DNA of 64,000 nt from Bin87 sp965197635 (GCA_965197635.1 CBDANN010000007.1:248001-312000); one strand, 5' to 3'; numbered from the stretch's first letter, positions 1 through 9,761 are shown. The notes: a model not told the origin generated them from the sequence alone. Program-made: numbers and translations.

Positions 1-179
1 CGAATAATCTCAGGAGGCGTTGCTATGATTACATCCTCATCCGTTAGCTGCTGCAATTCCAACTCGGAGATGTCCGCCATCGGCAAAGTCATCCATGTTG
101 ATCCGGTATCTACTAGAAATTCGTACTCACGGTTTTCCGATTTACCGGTGATGCTGCCCCTGGCGTAGGTGACGCCCAT
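1..179 (-). CDS. Clan AA (retropepsin-like) aspartic protease, cut by window edge
   Basis: Reverse-strand reading frame from an ATG at 177-179 that runs off the start of the window, giving 59 residues. Residues 21-29 read FLVDTGSTW, the hydrophobic-hydrophobic-D-T-G-[ST] active-site motif of retropepsin-like aspartic proteases; D24 would be the catalytic aspartate. The protein starts MGVTYARGSITG, as is usual for the small (about 110-130 aa) bacterial single-domain members, which act as dimers. The rest of the gene lies outside the window, so length and function of the remainder cannot be judged. No partner gene is visible; the next gene is divergent. Confidence 0.7.
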   Translation of the reverse strand, partial: MGVTYARGSITGKSENREYEFLVDTGSTWMTLPMADISELELQQLTDEDVIIATPPEII

Positions 180-386
180 GATTCCGCTTCCTGTGGGATG
201 GGTGTCGGGTCGATATCGCCGGCGTTGGATACCCCACGCTTGATCCGACGCCCCAATTATACCGTGATAGACCTGTCTTCATGGCAGAATGGCTGATATA
301 TTCGCTCAAAGATTGGGTCTGGCGACCCCGATCCCCGCACAGCGTGATCCATCATCGCAAACCCTCGAAAGGGAAGGAGACTCAAC

Positions 387-1178
387 ATGGCCCGTTTGGA
401 AGGAAAAGTGGCCCTGATTACCGGCGCTACCGGCGGTATTGGGCAGGCTGCGTCAAAGCTGTTCGCTGACGAAGGGGCGCACGTCGCGCTGGTTGATCTC
501 GACGAAGCCGCGCTCCAGGAGGTGGTGCAAGCCATCGGCGCAGACCGGGCCAGCTACACCGTGGCGGACGTGACGCAACCCGACCAGACCCAGGCCTACG
601 TCAACGCGGCCGTGGACCGTTGGGGCGGCATCGACGTGTACCTCGCCAACGCGGGCATCGAGGGCACCCTATCGACCATACCGGACTATCCCATCGACGT
701 GTTCGACCGGGTGATGGCGGTGAACGTGCGCGGAGTGTGGCTGGGCATCAAGTACGTGGTGCCCGTCATGCAACAGCGGGGCGGCGGCAGCATCGTCATC
801 ACGTCTTCCACCGCCGGCATCGGCGCGGGACCGGAGATGTCGGCGTACACGACCAGCAAGCACGCGGTGATCGGCCTGATGCGCACCGCCGCCATGGAAG
901 GCGCGCCGCTGGGCATCCGCGTGAATACAGTCAACCCGGCGCCCATTGAAACGCGCATGATGCGCTCGATTGAGGAGATGCGCGTGGCGGCGCTGGACGA
1001 CGCCGACATCACCGTGGAGCAGACGTATCGAGCGGCCTCGGCAAGGATCCCACTGGGGCGCTACGGGCACCCGGAAGAGGTGGCGCGGCTGATGCTGTTC
1101 CTCTCCAGCGACGACAGCAGCTTCTGCACCGGCGGCGTCTATATGGTGGACGGCGGCCGGTCGGCGGGCGGCCGGTGA
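387..1178 (+). CDS. SDR family NAD(P)-dependent oxidoreductase
   Basis: 263-residue classical short-chain dehydrogenase/reductase. The cofactor motif TGATGGIG lies at residues 12-19, the NAG motif (LANAGIEG) at about residue 90, and the catalytic S140/S141, Y154 and K158 (YTTSK) are all present. The C-terminus has the usual family ending (FCTGGVYMVDGGRSAGG). An acidic residue (VDLDEA) after the second beta strand suggests NAD rather than NADP, which is inference. The ATG at 387 follows an AAGGAG ribosome site at about 373-379. It appears to be monocistronic: the upstream gene is divergent and the downstream gene convergent. The substrate cannot be read from the sequence. Confidence 0.9.
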   Translation: MARLEGKVALITGATGGIGQAASKLFADEGAHVALVDLDEAALQEVVQAIGADRASYTVADVTQPDQTQAYVNAAVDRWGGIDVYLANAGIEGTLSTIPDYPIDVFDRVMAVNVRGVWLGIKYVVPVMQQRGGGSIVITSSTAGIGAGPEMSAYTTSKHAVIGLMRTAAMEGAPLGIRVNTVNPAPIETRMMRSIEEMRVAALDDADITVEQTYRAASARIPLGRYGHPEEVARLMLFLSSDDSSFCTGGVYMVDGGRSAGGR

Positions 1179-1286
1179 GGTTGTTGAGCAGAGCGACGGG
1201 GAACTGCGTCAATAGCGACGATTGTGCGAACCTGATCGAGTATCAAAAACACTACGGCAACCCGGAGCTGCGGTGGTTTGCTGGGC

Positions 1287-4126
1287 CTATGGTCGCTGCT
1301 GGGCCGGGTCGAGTTGGTCGTATTTCAATGCCGGATATTGTCTGGACGTGCCAAAGTCCCACTGGTCGTCGCCGCCGGTCACGGGGTCGCCGTCCCCGTC
1401 CGCATCATCCAGGTCCACGTTCCAGTTGGCGTAGATGCCGGTGTACCCGGTTGGGGACTGCAACTCGCTGGTCGTCTTCCCCTGGCCGCCGTCGCTGTGG
1501 GATTGCCCGCTGGCAACGGTATCCCAATAGTTATCTGTGACAGTTCCGGTATTCTCCCCGATCAGACCGCCAACGAAGCCGGTACCGGACACCTCACCGA
1601 AGGAGAGGCTGTGCGCTATCTGCCCGTCAGTGCTTCCCGCTAAACCTCCGACTCGCAAGCCGCCATTCGCCACGCCCGTGGCGTAGCTCCAGGTGATAGT
1701 GCCGCTGGCGGAGCCCACCAAGCCGCCAACGTGGTCGCCGGTGCCGTTCGCCGTGCCCGTGGCGTAGCTCCAGGTGATATCTACGCCGCCGCCGGCGTAT
1801 CCGACCAAGCCGCCGACGTGATTGCTGCCCGACACTTCGCTCGTGGCATAGCTCCCGGTGATATCTACGGCACCGTCGGCGTATCCGACCAAGCCGCCGA
1901 CATGATTGCCGCCCGACACTTTACCGGTAGCATTGCTCCCGGTGATATCAACGTTGCCGCCGTATCCGACCAAGCCCCCCACATGGTCGCCGTTGGCGGT
2001 CACCATGCCCGTGGCGTAGCTCCCGGTGATGGTGCCGCTGCCGCCGCCGTCGAAGCCGACCAAGCCGCCGACATGGTCGCCGCTGCCGGTCACCGCGCCC
2101 GTGGCGTAGCTCCCGGTGATAGTGTGGCTGCCTGTGCCGGCCAAGCCGCCGACATGGTCGCCGCTGCCGGTCACCGCGCCCGTGGCGTGGCTCCCGGTGA
2201 TAGTGTGGCTGCCTGTGCCGACCAAGCCGCCGACATGGTCGCCGCTGCCGGTCACCGCGCCCGTGGCGTGGCTCCCGGTGATAGTGCCGCCGCCGCGGCC
2301 GACCAAGCCGCCGACGTAGTCCCCGCTGCCGGTCACCGTGCCCGTGGCGTAGCTCCCGGTGATGGTGCCGTGGAACCTGCTGCCGCCGACCAAGCCGCCA
2401 ACGTTGTCGTCGCCGGTCACCGCGCCCGTGGCGTGGCTCTCGGTGATATCGGACCTGTCGCCATCGCCTACCAAGCCGCCAACGTAGTCCCCGCTGCCCG
2501 TAACCGCGCCCGTGGCGTAGCTCCCGGTGATGGTGCCGTGGAACCTGCTGCTGCCGACCAAGCCTCCGACGTTGTCGCCGCTGCCGGCCACAGTACCCGT
2601 GGCGTGGCTCTCGGTGATATCAATATTGATGCCGTTACCGACCAAGCCGCCGACGTGATTTGCGCCCGACACTTCGCTCGTGGCGTAACTCCCGGTGATA
2701 TTGATGTGGTCGCCGAAGCCGACCAAGCCGCCGACATAGGCGACGCTGCCGGTCACCGCGCCCGCGGCGTGGCTCCCGGTGATAGTGCCGCCGCCGCGGC
2801 CGACCAAGCCGCCGACAAAACTGACGCCCGACACCGCACCAGTGACGCAACTTCCCGCGATATCACCGACGCGGCCAGCCAAGCCGCCAACATCGTAGCC
2901 GCCGGTCACATCGATTGAGGTTAGAGCTACGTTGCGGAACTCCCCTCCCCACGAAGATCCGAACAGCCCAACGCCACGATCATCTTCGGGGTCGTATTCA
3001 CGATTTATGAAGAGATTGGAGATGGTATAGTTGCCACCGTCAAAAACCGTGCTGTATCCATCGATAGGCGCCCAGCCAGCCCCGTTGTTCCAGTAGGTGT
3101 CGCCGGCATCCGCCTGGCCATTGCCGTTGGTGTCGAAGTCCAGGTCAGCCACCAGTTCGTATCCGGTGCAAACTCCCTCGGGACAGCCCATGCCCGCCAC
3201 CGCGTTGGGAAATGCCTCAAGGTAGGCGACCAGGTTCCCGGGAGAACCGCGCCCGCCTGTGTCATATCGGATAGCGTGCAGCTGGGCCAGATTGGATATC
3301 TCAATCAGGCCGTCGTCGTCGGCATCGTAATCGCCCGGGACCGTGGCTACCGGCCTGGGCGCCGTCCGCGTCCCGGAAGGCGGGCACGCCATCGGCGCGG
3401 TGGTGTCCGCCGTTGCGGTCGGCTCCATCACCGACGGCGGAGATCCACCAGGAGCAGGAGTCGGCACAGGAGGAATCTGCGCAATGCGTGTTCCCAACAA
3501 CGGCACATCTCGGGAGAGAAGAGCTTCAGCAGACTCAGCTATGCGCGCCTCCTCACAAAGCTTAATGGGATCGTCATCTTTATTATCTTTTGGGTCGTGC
3601 AGCGTTTCGCACACGGCGGCGTGGGCATTCAGTGACTTCCAGCCGGGACAATCAGAGGCAGGCGTGCAACCACTGACCGGGGCGGCTGTGCGGATCAATA
3701 TTCTTTTGACTTCCTCGGCCGTAAGGTTAGGATCAATCGCGAACAGCAACGCTGCGGTCCCGCTGACTAAGGGTGCAGAAAACGATGTGCCTTCAGCCAC
3801 ACCGTAGTCGGAACGGCCGGTGCTTATGGTGTATACGCAATAAGGTGCAGCGATTGTAATGTCTGCACCGTAGCTCGACATCTCATGTCGTTGACCAGGG
3901 GAGGGTGTGGGTGTCGGTGTGGGGGTTGGCGTGAGTGTCGAGGAAGGTCCCACGGAGAAAGAAATATACTCGCAAGCGGCGCTATGCGTGCCTCCAACAA
4001 CCATGACATTGCCCGGCATGGTATCCCAATTCCCTCTATCCATGCCGTCGTTTCCGGCAGCTAATACTATTAATGTGAGTGGGCTCTTTAATGCAAATGT
4101 CTCTACCATCGTGCGGAATTCTCTTA
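1287..4126 (-). pseudogene. C-terminal half of secreted S8 (subtilisin) peptidase with GLUG repeats, split by IS1380
   Basis: Open frame entering from the IS1380 element at 4127. The native part begins REFRTMVETFALK and carries the second half of an S8 catalytic domain: AAGNDG (oxyanion Asn region) and GTSFSAPLVSGTAALL (catalytic Ser). A threonine-proline dipeptide run (encoded at about 3903-3938) sits inside the catalytic domain. After a linker with a DGLIEISNLAQLHAIRYD segment come about 17 GLUG-type repeats of about 27 residues (GGLVG..G.ITGSYATG) between 1650 and 2900, then a typical GLUG-protein ending (WDFGTSRQYPALKYD). The missing D and H of the catalytic triad are in the piece at 5838-6750. 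Deleting the IS and one CTTA copy restores one frame (GDCIREFRTM). Probably an exported surface protease before the insertion. Confidence 0.85.
1650..2900 (-). repeat. Tandem GLUG-motif coding repeats
   Basis: About 17 imperfect units of 75-84 nt. On the reverse strand each encodes a variant of GGLVGxxxxxITGSYATGxVxGSGDHV. Several adjacent units (for example 2080-2330) are almost identical in DNA, which points to recent unequal crossing-over. The same repeats create a long antisense open frame with no merit of its own. Confidence 0.9.
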
Positions 4127-5837
4127 GCCCCAATCCACCGAAAGGATGAGGTTGGTGTCGTGCTGAAGGGTTGAAAAAGTGCTCCCGGCTTCGGGGATAA
4201 TGGTTTGTGAGACACCAAACCAACCCGGAACAAGGAGCACCCAACGGATGCTACCACCTGAGCGCCTTGAGCGCATCCAGGTCGCCTTCGACGATCACCG
4301 CCTGGTGGCCAACGCCGGACTGATCCTGCCGGTCACGCTGGCCCATCACCTGGGTCTGGGCGAACTGGTGGACCGCCACGTTGACTTGGGAGATGCACCG
4401 GGTCGTGCGAATGCTGGGGACAAGATGCTGACCCTGGTGGCGTCGGCCCTGGCCGGTGGCGACTGCATCGACGACGCCGACGCGCTGCGCGCTGGCGGGA
4501 CCGAGCAGGTGCTGGGCTGTGTGGTCAAGGCGCCGTCCACGTTGGGTACGTTCCTGCGGAGTTTCCGTTGGGGCCACGCGCGGCAGCTGGATCGGGTGAG
4601 CCGTGAGGCGCTGGCCCGAGCCTGGGGCGCCGGGGCCGGACCGGGCGATGATCCGTTGACCATCGACCTGGACTCCACCATCTGTGAGACCTACGGTCCG
4701 GCCAAGGAAGGGGCGCGCCGCCACACCTACACCGGCCAGCGGGGCTATCACCCGCTGTTCGCCGTCGCCGCTGGCGCCGGCGACGTGCTGATGGCTCGGC
4801 TGCGCCAGGGACGCGCCAACACCGCTCGCGGCGCGGCCCACTTCCTGCGAGAGACGGTAAGGCGAGTGCGCTGCGCCGGAGCCACCGGACCGCTCACCAT
4901 GCGGGCCGACAGCGGCTTCTACAACCACGACATCGTCGCCGTCTGCCGCAAGATGAAGGTCCGCTTCTCCATCACCGTCCGCCAGCACGCCCAGTTGCGC
5001 AATCTCATCGCAGCCATACCTGAAGAGGACTGGACGCCCATCCCTTACTGGATGGAGGGCGCCGCCGACGTGGCCGAAACCAGCTACACTCCCTTCGCCA
5101 GTGAGCCCGATGCTGTGCCGGTGCGTCTCATCGTCCGAAGGGTGCAGCCCACGCCCAACTCCCAGCTGGCCCTCTTGGTCGACTACAGCTATCACGGCTT
5201 CATCACCGATAGAGACGGCGACACCCTGGAACTGGAGGCCGATCATCGCCGCCACGCCGAGATCGAGAACGCCATCCGCGACCTCAAGTACGGGGTGGGT
5301 CTCAACCACCTGCCCTCGGGCCGCTTCCCCGCCAACGCCGCCTGGCTGGCCGTCCAGACGATGGCCCACAACCTGGCCCGCTGGACCACGCGCCTCGGGC
5401 TGGGCGAGCCGGTGGCGACCACCAAGACCCTGCGCAGGCGCTTCTTCTCCCTGGCCGGACGCCTCACCCGCAAGGCACGCCGCCTCACTTTGCATCTCCC
5501 CCAGGGCTGGCCCTGGCGAAACCAGTTCAGCAGCGCCCTGGCCAGACTGCGCGCACTGCCACTCCCTTCTTGACCACGCCCTCGGCGTCTGACCTGTCCA
5601 CCAGATTACCTAACTGTCTGGCCCAGCCGCGCCAGGCTCGGCTCCTGATGGCCTCCGCCGGCGATCGGCGCTGAAAATCGCTTCCCGCGCCGCTACTACG
5701 GGTCGTCAACATCTCTTTGGACCGGCATCCACGCCCCACATCGTCCATTTCATCGGCATCAGGTCCCCGCCAGCCCGATCCCTGGTCCCTCATCCCTCCT
5801 CTGACCGCCGCCACGGTTTCCCTTCGGTGGATTCGGG
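4127..5837 (+). mobile_element. IS1380-family insertion sequence, copy 1 (1711 bp)
   Basis: Complete element with near-perfect terminal inverted repeats (left CCCCAATCCACCG, right the complement of CCCGAATCCACCG) and a 4-bp target duplication CTTA at 4123-4126 and 5838-5841. It encodes one transposase. Two more 1711-bp copies lie at 18696-20406 and 36967-38677, nearly identical at the nucleotide level. It interrupts the S8 peptidase gene. Between the transposase stop and the right end there are about 260 bp without a gene. Confidence 0.92.
4248..5573 (+). CDS. IS1380-family transposase (copy 1)
   Basis: 441-residue DDE transposase read from the ATG at 4248, which has an AAGGAG 10 nt upstream; an in-frame ATG at 4179 would add 23 residues but lies close to the IS end. 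Motifs include TIDLDSTICETYG (first catalytic Asp region), TMRADSGFYN (second Asp region) and the late HAEIENAIRDLKYGVGLNHLPSGRFPANAAW block with the catalytic Glu, all typical of IS1380/Tnp_DDE_dom. The frame is uninterrupted, so this copy looks active. Its product differs from that of copy 2 at one visible residue (C in VRRVRCAG versus Y). Confidence 0.93.
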   Translation: MLPPERLERIQVAFDDHRLVANAGLILPVTLAHHLGLGELVDRHVDLGDAPGRANAGDKMLTLVASALAGGDCIDDADALRAGGTEQVLGCVVKAPSTLGTFLRSFRWGHARQLDRVSREALARAWGAGAGPGDDPLTIDLDSTICETYGPAKEGARRHTYTGQRGYHPLFAVAAGAGDVLMARLRQGRANTARGAAHFLRETVRRVRCAGATGPLTMRADSGFYNHDIVAVCRKMKVRFSITVRQHAQLRNLIAAIPEEDWTPIPYWMEGAADVAETSYTPFASEPDAVPVRLIVRRVQPTPNSQLALLVDYSYHGFITDRDGDTLELEADHRRHAEIENAIRDLKYGVGLNHLPSGRFPANAAWLAVQTMAHNLARWTTRLGLGEPVATTKTLRRRFFSLAGRLTRKARRLTLHLPQGWPWRNQFSSALARLRALPLPS

Positions 5838-6750
5838 CTTATACAATCTCCAGTAATCGGATCACATCCAGCGCTGATATTGAGAACTTTAATCCTCGAT
5901 TTTGTGATTTTGTTCAAAGCGCTGTACAATTTTGCTTTTTGGAGTTGATCCCGCACATTTCCAGGCAGGAGTTCCTTCTCAAATCTGTCTTCCATAACCT
6001 CTAGCAATTTTTTCCATTCATATTCTTTTCCAAACAAGTAGAATACCACGGGTCTAATATCGTAGACGAGTACATGATACTGCAAATCAAAAATACTCGC
6101 CAATATCCCGCTGAAGCGCTCATCACCTCCACGTCTCGGGCCGGAATTATTGGCAGCAGCTAGTATGCTCACGACTGATATACCATGCGCAATATCGTCA
6201 AGCTTGTTAGAGCATGACTGCTTATGAATAAGTACAGGGCTCAGAGAATCCCCTAAAGCCTCGGTGTGTGGAAATTCATGCTCCAAGATGTCCTGCATGT
6301 TTGTGGCATTGATAAAGTCAAGCCCGCACTGGTCACCGTACATTCCGGCATCAAGTACGGCTACATTGACATGGGTATAAATGTCTTCTGTCTGGCCGTT
6401 CAAAACCTCCCACGCTTCTGGCAAACGGACTTCAGCATACGCGTCAGCATCATTCTGGTTGTTGTTGTTCAGGGCAATTATCATTTGAGCGGTTTCTGGC
6501 GTGGGGTCCTGGGTTGTAGTAATAAAACCATCTGGAAATGCTGCATCCACGTCAGGATCGTTACTGAGTTGGTCAAGGGTTGCTTCCAAAGCTTCTATGG
6601 TGCCAGTGGTAGTTTCTATCAGGAAAGCGTCCATATTCGGAAATTCAGCAACGATTGTTGCATCATGGCGAGCGGCTATCCGGTCGCTGACTGTGCGATG
6701 ATACGCCTCTTTAGTGTGCACAATAATGCGGTTGAGAATCACGGGGGGAA
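5838..6750 (-). pseudogene. N-terminal half of the split S8 peptidase (propeptide, catalytic D and H)
   Basis: Reverse-strand frame containing an I9-like propeptide (IIVHTKEAYHRTVSDRIA and following), then VNVAVLDAGMYGDQ with the catalytic Asp and DDIAHGISVVSIL with the catalytic His, ending NISAGCDPITGDCIS where the IS1380 element begins at 5837. It continues into the piece at 1287-4126. At the 5' side it joins the signal-peptide piece (6711-7313) only after skipping one base in a run of six C (reverse strand, about 6744-6749). An insertion between residues carrying H and S has destroyed the enzyme unless the element excises precisely. Confidence 0.82.
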
Positions 6751-7313
6751 CCATTATCACCGGGGAAATGGACGAATGCCAGATCGAAGGGCGGAATGTC
6801 CTGCGACGGCAAGAAAACCACCGCTGGCGCATAGGCGGAGAACTCTCCGTAGGTTGCGGTGATGTCTGCGCCGCCGTCGCCGGTGGCGGTCATCATTCCG
6901 CTGGCGTCGATGGCAACGAACTCCGGCGCGGAGGAACTGAAAACGATTTGGGCGTCCTTGGCCAACGGTCGGGAGGTGCCATCAGAATAGATGCCGACCA
7001 CTTTCAGCTTCATGCTTTCGCCCAGCTCGGTGAACACCGGACCGCGCGGTTCGGTTATCAGCGCCACCAGATTGGCGTCGGGGTCAAGGGCCGGATTGCC
7101 GGGCTGGGGAGGATCACCCTGACGCTGGGAGGCAACCGCGGCGGCGACTATCCCGGGAATGTCCGGCGTTGGTTCCTCCGCGCGGTCTCGCCGGTCGGTT
7201 GACGAGCGTTCCGTCTCGCCATCCAGGATGCCGAGTCCCATCGCGGCCAGCACGCTGGCGGCAATCACCACGACGATCAGCGCGACAGTTGTCGCAATCA
7301 GTGCGATACGCAT
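6711..7313 (-). pseudogene. 5' part of the S8 peptidase: signal anchor and Ig-like domain, frameshifted
   Basis: The frame starts at ATG 7313 with a hydrophobic segment (residues 4-26, ALIATTVALIVVVIAASVL) that can serve as signal peptide or anchor. A proline-rich linker follows, then a BIG2-like immunoglobulin fold at about residues 82-170 (VFTELGESMKLKVVGIYSDG, ending with ITATYGEFSA). In this frame it stops 13 codons after a six-C run. One base less would fuse it to the propeptide of the S8 peptidase, so 7313-1287 was probably a single gene of roughly 1,400-1,500 codons before the IS insertion. The frameshift may be real or a homopolymer error. Confidence 0.7.
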
Positions 7314-7387
7314 GATGTCCCATCCTCACGACAGACTCGGAGTCTGACCTGACCGACGTGGGTCGGTAGGGCACATGGCAAATCAGG

Positions 7388-7996
7388 TCAGTACAATCTC
7401 TTCTGGTTGGCCTCGGCCTCGTCGTCGTCAATCTCCCGGGCATCCGCGCCGGCGATTTGGTCCGCCAGCACCTGCCCGTAAGTGGGATACGACGAACGGG
7501 CGATCTGAGCGTCGGCGTCCCATAAACGGCCCCGGATCAGCGCGCGTCCACAGTGCAGGAACGCCTCTTCCACCGTAACCTTCAATCCGGAAAGCGGCGG
7601 CCGGCCCGATACCTCCGCTGGCTGCAGCAGTTCGGGGTCGGTGGTGATCTCCGCCTTGCCCTTCACCCGCAGCGTTTCGTTCATGCCAGGGACGAAGAAC
7701 AGCAACCCTACACCCTGGTTCTGCACGATATTTTGCAACGAGTCCACCTGGTTGTTGCCCGGACGGTCGGGAAGCAGCAGTGTCTTGTCGTCCAGCACCT
7801 TGACGAATCCTGGCGGGTCACCGCGCGGCGATGCGTCCGCCTGGCCGCTGGCATCGCTGGAACTCAGCACGCAGAACGGCGACAGGGCAATGAAGTTCCG
7901 GCAGTGAACGTCCAGGTGGTTCAACACCTTCTGGGCGGCCCGTGGCGCCGGCGGCGGATACACAGTGCGGAGTTCCGAGTCGTTGGAGACAACCAT
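7388..7996 (-). CDS. Pyridoxamine 5'-phosphate oxidase-like FMN-binding protein
   Basis: About 202 residues from the ATG at 7996 (GGGAGGCG ribosome site just upstream); a longer frame to 8062 only translates a tetranucleotide repeat. Contains FIALSPFCVLSSSDASGQADASPRGDPPGFVKVLDDKTLLLPDRPGNNQVDSLQNI, cited here in parts: the split-barrel FMN fold with the D-R-P-G-N-N motif of the MSMEG_1061/PPOX-related group. The C-terminus is WDADAQI..SSYPTYGQVLADQIAG. Members are flavin- or deazaflavin-dependent oxidoreductases of mostly unknown substrate. It follows the S8 gene on the same strand but is separated by 74 nt. Intact. Confidence 0.85.
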   Translation of the reverse strand: MVVSNDSELRTVYPPPAPRAAQKVLNHLDVHCRNFIALSPFCVLSSSDASGQADASPRGDPPGFVKVLDDKTLLLPDRPGNNQVDSLQNIVQNQGVGLLFFVPGMNETLRVKGKAEITTDPELLQPAEVSGRPPLSGLKVTVEEAFLHCGRALIRGRLWDADAQIARSSYPTYGQVLADQIAGADAREIDDDEAEANQKRLY

Positions 7997-8025
7997 GATG
8001 TACGCCTCCCTATGAATTGGGAACG

Positions 8026-8055
8026 GGATGGATGGATGGATGGATGGATGGATGG
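8026..8055. repeat. Tetranucleotide microsatellite (ATGG)n
   Basis: Seven consecutive ATGG units directly upstream of the FMN-binding protein gene, between its likely promoter region and its start codon. Repeat-number changes could alter the leader length. Confidence 0.9.
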
Positions 8056-8113
8056 AGCCCATGGTTCATGGTAAACGTTCAGCACGAGGGGGCGCAAGGC
8101 GTGACGATATTTG

Positions 8114-8241
8114 GTCAGGGCCTTTTCAAAGTCAGTTCAATATGCGGTCATGGTGAGGTTGTCGAACCATAACATCCGTCCTTCGACATACTCAGGACGA
8201 GCGGTCCAAGGTAGTGTCCACAACTTTGAAAAGGCCCTGAC
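8114..8241. repeat. Intergenic inverted repeat with an internal REP-type palindrome
   Basis: About 20-nt arms (GGTCAGGGCCTTTTCAAAGT at the left, its complement at about 8221-8241) enclose about 88 nt. In the loop, 8174-8194 carries the TCCTTCGAC..CTCAGGACGA palindrome. A related arm sequence (AGGGCCTT.CCAAAGTCGC) occurs again near 21995 and 22290. May be a small non-autonomous element; no coding capacity. Confidence 0.55.
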
Positions 8242-8889
8242 TGACTGAGCGAGCGTAACAGTTCAGAGTTGCGGGGAAATGAGCAGTTGACGGCAAGCGG
8301 CGAGAGGATTTAGACCCTGGGCGCGCCAGGTGCCGAAGAGAGAGGCCAAGGTCATCTTGCTCTGTGTGCCTTGCTCCGAGCGGGTGCCGCCGCTGATCTT
8401 GCGACTGATGACCAGGTGGCGCAGGCTGCGCTCGGCGGCGTTGTTGTCCGCTGGCACGTCCGGTTCGGCCACAAAGACAAAGAGTTCCTTGAGGTGGCGC
8501 TCGATGCGTCGGCACAGCTTGGCCTGGGTTGCCGACGGGTCGTGCCGGAAGGGTTGGCAGAGGGCCAGCAGTTGTCGTTCCAGGGCCAGTTGGGCGGTGC
8601 GCCGCCGCTTGGCCCGGGGATGAGTGCAGGTTTTGGCCCGGTCGTAAATCCCGTGGACAGCGTCGGCCCACCTGGCCAGTGGCGTATCATCGGGGTAGAG
8701 GGTGCGCAGGTCATGGATGTCCCGCAGCAGGTGAGCCCAGCAGCGTTGCTTGGGGCCATCGTAATGGTGGTAGGCAGCGTAGAAATCGCTGACCAATACT
8801 CCGGAGAAAGCATCGCTCAGGGCTTCATCCACCACCGTCTTGCCCCGGCCCCGCCGCAGAAAATACCGCTCGGTGGGGGTGCTGAAGGT

Positions 8890-8906
8890 GATTGGTCAAG
8901 GGCTCG
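8890..8906. repeat. Short module, type B, in IS66 copy 1
   Basis: GATTGGTCAAGGGCTCG replacing bases of the GYVWTF codons; net +16 nt, shifts the frame. Confidence 0.85.
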
Positions 8907-8946
8907 CACACGTAGCCGTTGTGGCCGTCCTCCCGCCAGCCGGTGT

Positions 8947-8962
8947 GATTGGTCAAAGATCG
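8947..8962. repeat. Short module, type A, in IS66 copy 1
   Basis: GATTGGTCAAAGATCG in place of the codons for the catalytic Asp-Glu of HADETGW; net +15 nt, frame kept. Confidence 0.88.
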
Positions 8963-9732
8963 TGTGGCGTGGACCACCGGACTGCCCCGGATGCGTTCCA
9001 CAATGCCCGCCACCACAGCCTGGGCTTTTCGTGCCACCTGGTGCGTCGCAGCTACGATGGCCCCCAGGCTGAGGCGTAACCCGTGCACGGCGTCCAGATA
9101 CCACCTGATGGTGCGGACGGGCAGCCGGGCCTCCTCCCGCAAGGCGGCAATCAGGCTGATGATGTTGACCCCCAGACGCTGCTTGCCCAGTGCCACGTCG
9201 TCCGTTGCCGCTCGGGGCGTCCAGTGGCGTCGGCACCGGGGACAGGTGCGGGCGATATAGACGTGCTCAGTAACCTGCACCGGAACCTGGGGCAGGTCAA
9301 TGACTTCCCGAGTGCGCTGGGCCCAACCGCCGGACAACCGGGTCCCGCAGTCGGGGCACTGATCCACCGTGTGTTCTACCCGCTGGGTGGGCGTCATACG
9401 GGCCCGGGCAAAGCCGTGGGGCCGCGGCTCGCGTGGCAATTTGGGCTGGGCAGGCTTCCGGTCGGCTTTGGGTTTCAGACCGGGCATCCGTCGGGGACCG
9501 CTGGGTTTGGCCGGCCCTTCCAGCTGGGCAATCCGTTTCTCCAGGCGCTCGATGATGGCCTGCTGCCGGACGATGATGGCGATGAGGACATCCCGGTCGG
9601 CAGTGGCGAGGTCGATTTCCCGATCCATATCCGTTATATGACATAACCACCGCCGGTAGCGCCAGTGCCCCGCAACCCTCTTTCGACCAATTTACCTCAC
9701 CAACTCTGAACTGTTATGAGCGAGCACACCAG

Positions 9733-9761
9733 TTGACTGCGTATTGGGCCGTCGGTAAAAT
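9733..9761 (+). promoter_or_regulatory. Sigma-70-type promoter of infC-rpmI-rplT
   Basis: TTGACT at 9733-9738 and TAAAAT at 9756-9761 with exactly 17 nt between them. It lies 77 nt before the infC start and 8 nt after the IS66 target duplication. Position, spacing and lack of another gene support it. Confidence 0.65.

Larger units (their letters stand above)
8263..9628 (-). pseudogene. IS66 transposase, broken by two short module insertions
   Basis: Residues 1-60 carry the IS66 coiled coil (IIVRQQAIIERLEKRIAQLEG), then a zinc-binding block (CPDCGTRL..., CPRCRRHW) and the DDE core. Compared with copy 2 (28117-29449), the catalytic HADETGW is replaced by HATRSLTNHTGW through a 16-nt module at 8947-8962. 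GYVWTFSTP is destroyed by a second module at 8890-8906 that shifts the frame. The C-terminal frame then reads VVDEALSDAFSGVLVSDFYAAYHHYDG to AERSLRHLVISRKISGGTRSEQG and the stop. The loss of the first catalytic Asp makes this transposase inactive. Confidence 0.88.
8255..9717 (-). mobile_element. IS66-family insertion sequence, copy 1 (tnpC-only type)
   Basis: 1463 bp bounded by inverted repeats (GTAACAGTTCAGAGTTG at the left; complement of ATAACAGTTCAGAGTTG at the right) and a perfect 8-bp target duplication GAGCGAGC at 8247-8254 and 9718-9725, the duplication length known for IS66. Only one transposase gene is present, as in the ISBst12-like group. The right end lies 15 bp upstream of the -35 box of the infC promoter. 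Confidence 0.9.

Noticed and set aside
1650..2900. Regular repeats that could suggest a CRISPR array
   Set aside because: Units are contiguous, imperfect and keep a reading frame; there are no unique spacers. They encode GLUG motifs.
1731..2918. 395-residue + strand frame with RARGVAPGD repeats
   Set aside because: It is the antisense of the GLUG repeats; the periodicity comes from the repeats on the other strand.
4251..5495. 414-residue antisense frame in each IS1380 copy
   Set aside because: It lies exactly opposite the transposase gene, has the low-complexity Gly/Val/Gln/Arg composition of a shadow frame in high-GC DNA, and no motif.
6570..6590. GTTGGTCAAGGGTTG, similar to the type B module, in the S8 gene
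   Set aside because: It lacks the TCG end and encodes a normal part of the propeptide (TLDQLSND), with no sign of insertion.
7997..8062. N-terminal extension MGSIHPSIHPSIPF of the FMN-binding protein
   Set aside because: It translates the ATGG tandem repeat; a good ribosome site supports the start at 7996.
9681..9692. TTTCGACCAATTT near the IS66 end, similar to the type A module
   Set aside because: Only a partial match, and outside the coding region near the terminal repeat; not counted as a module.
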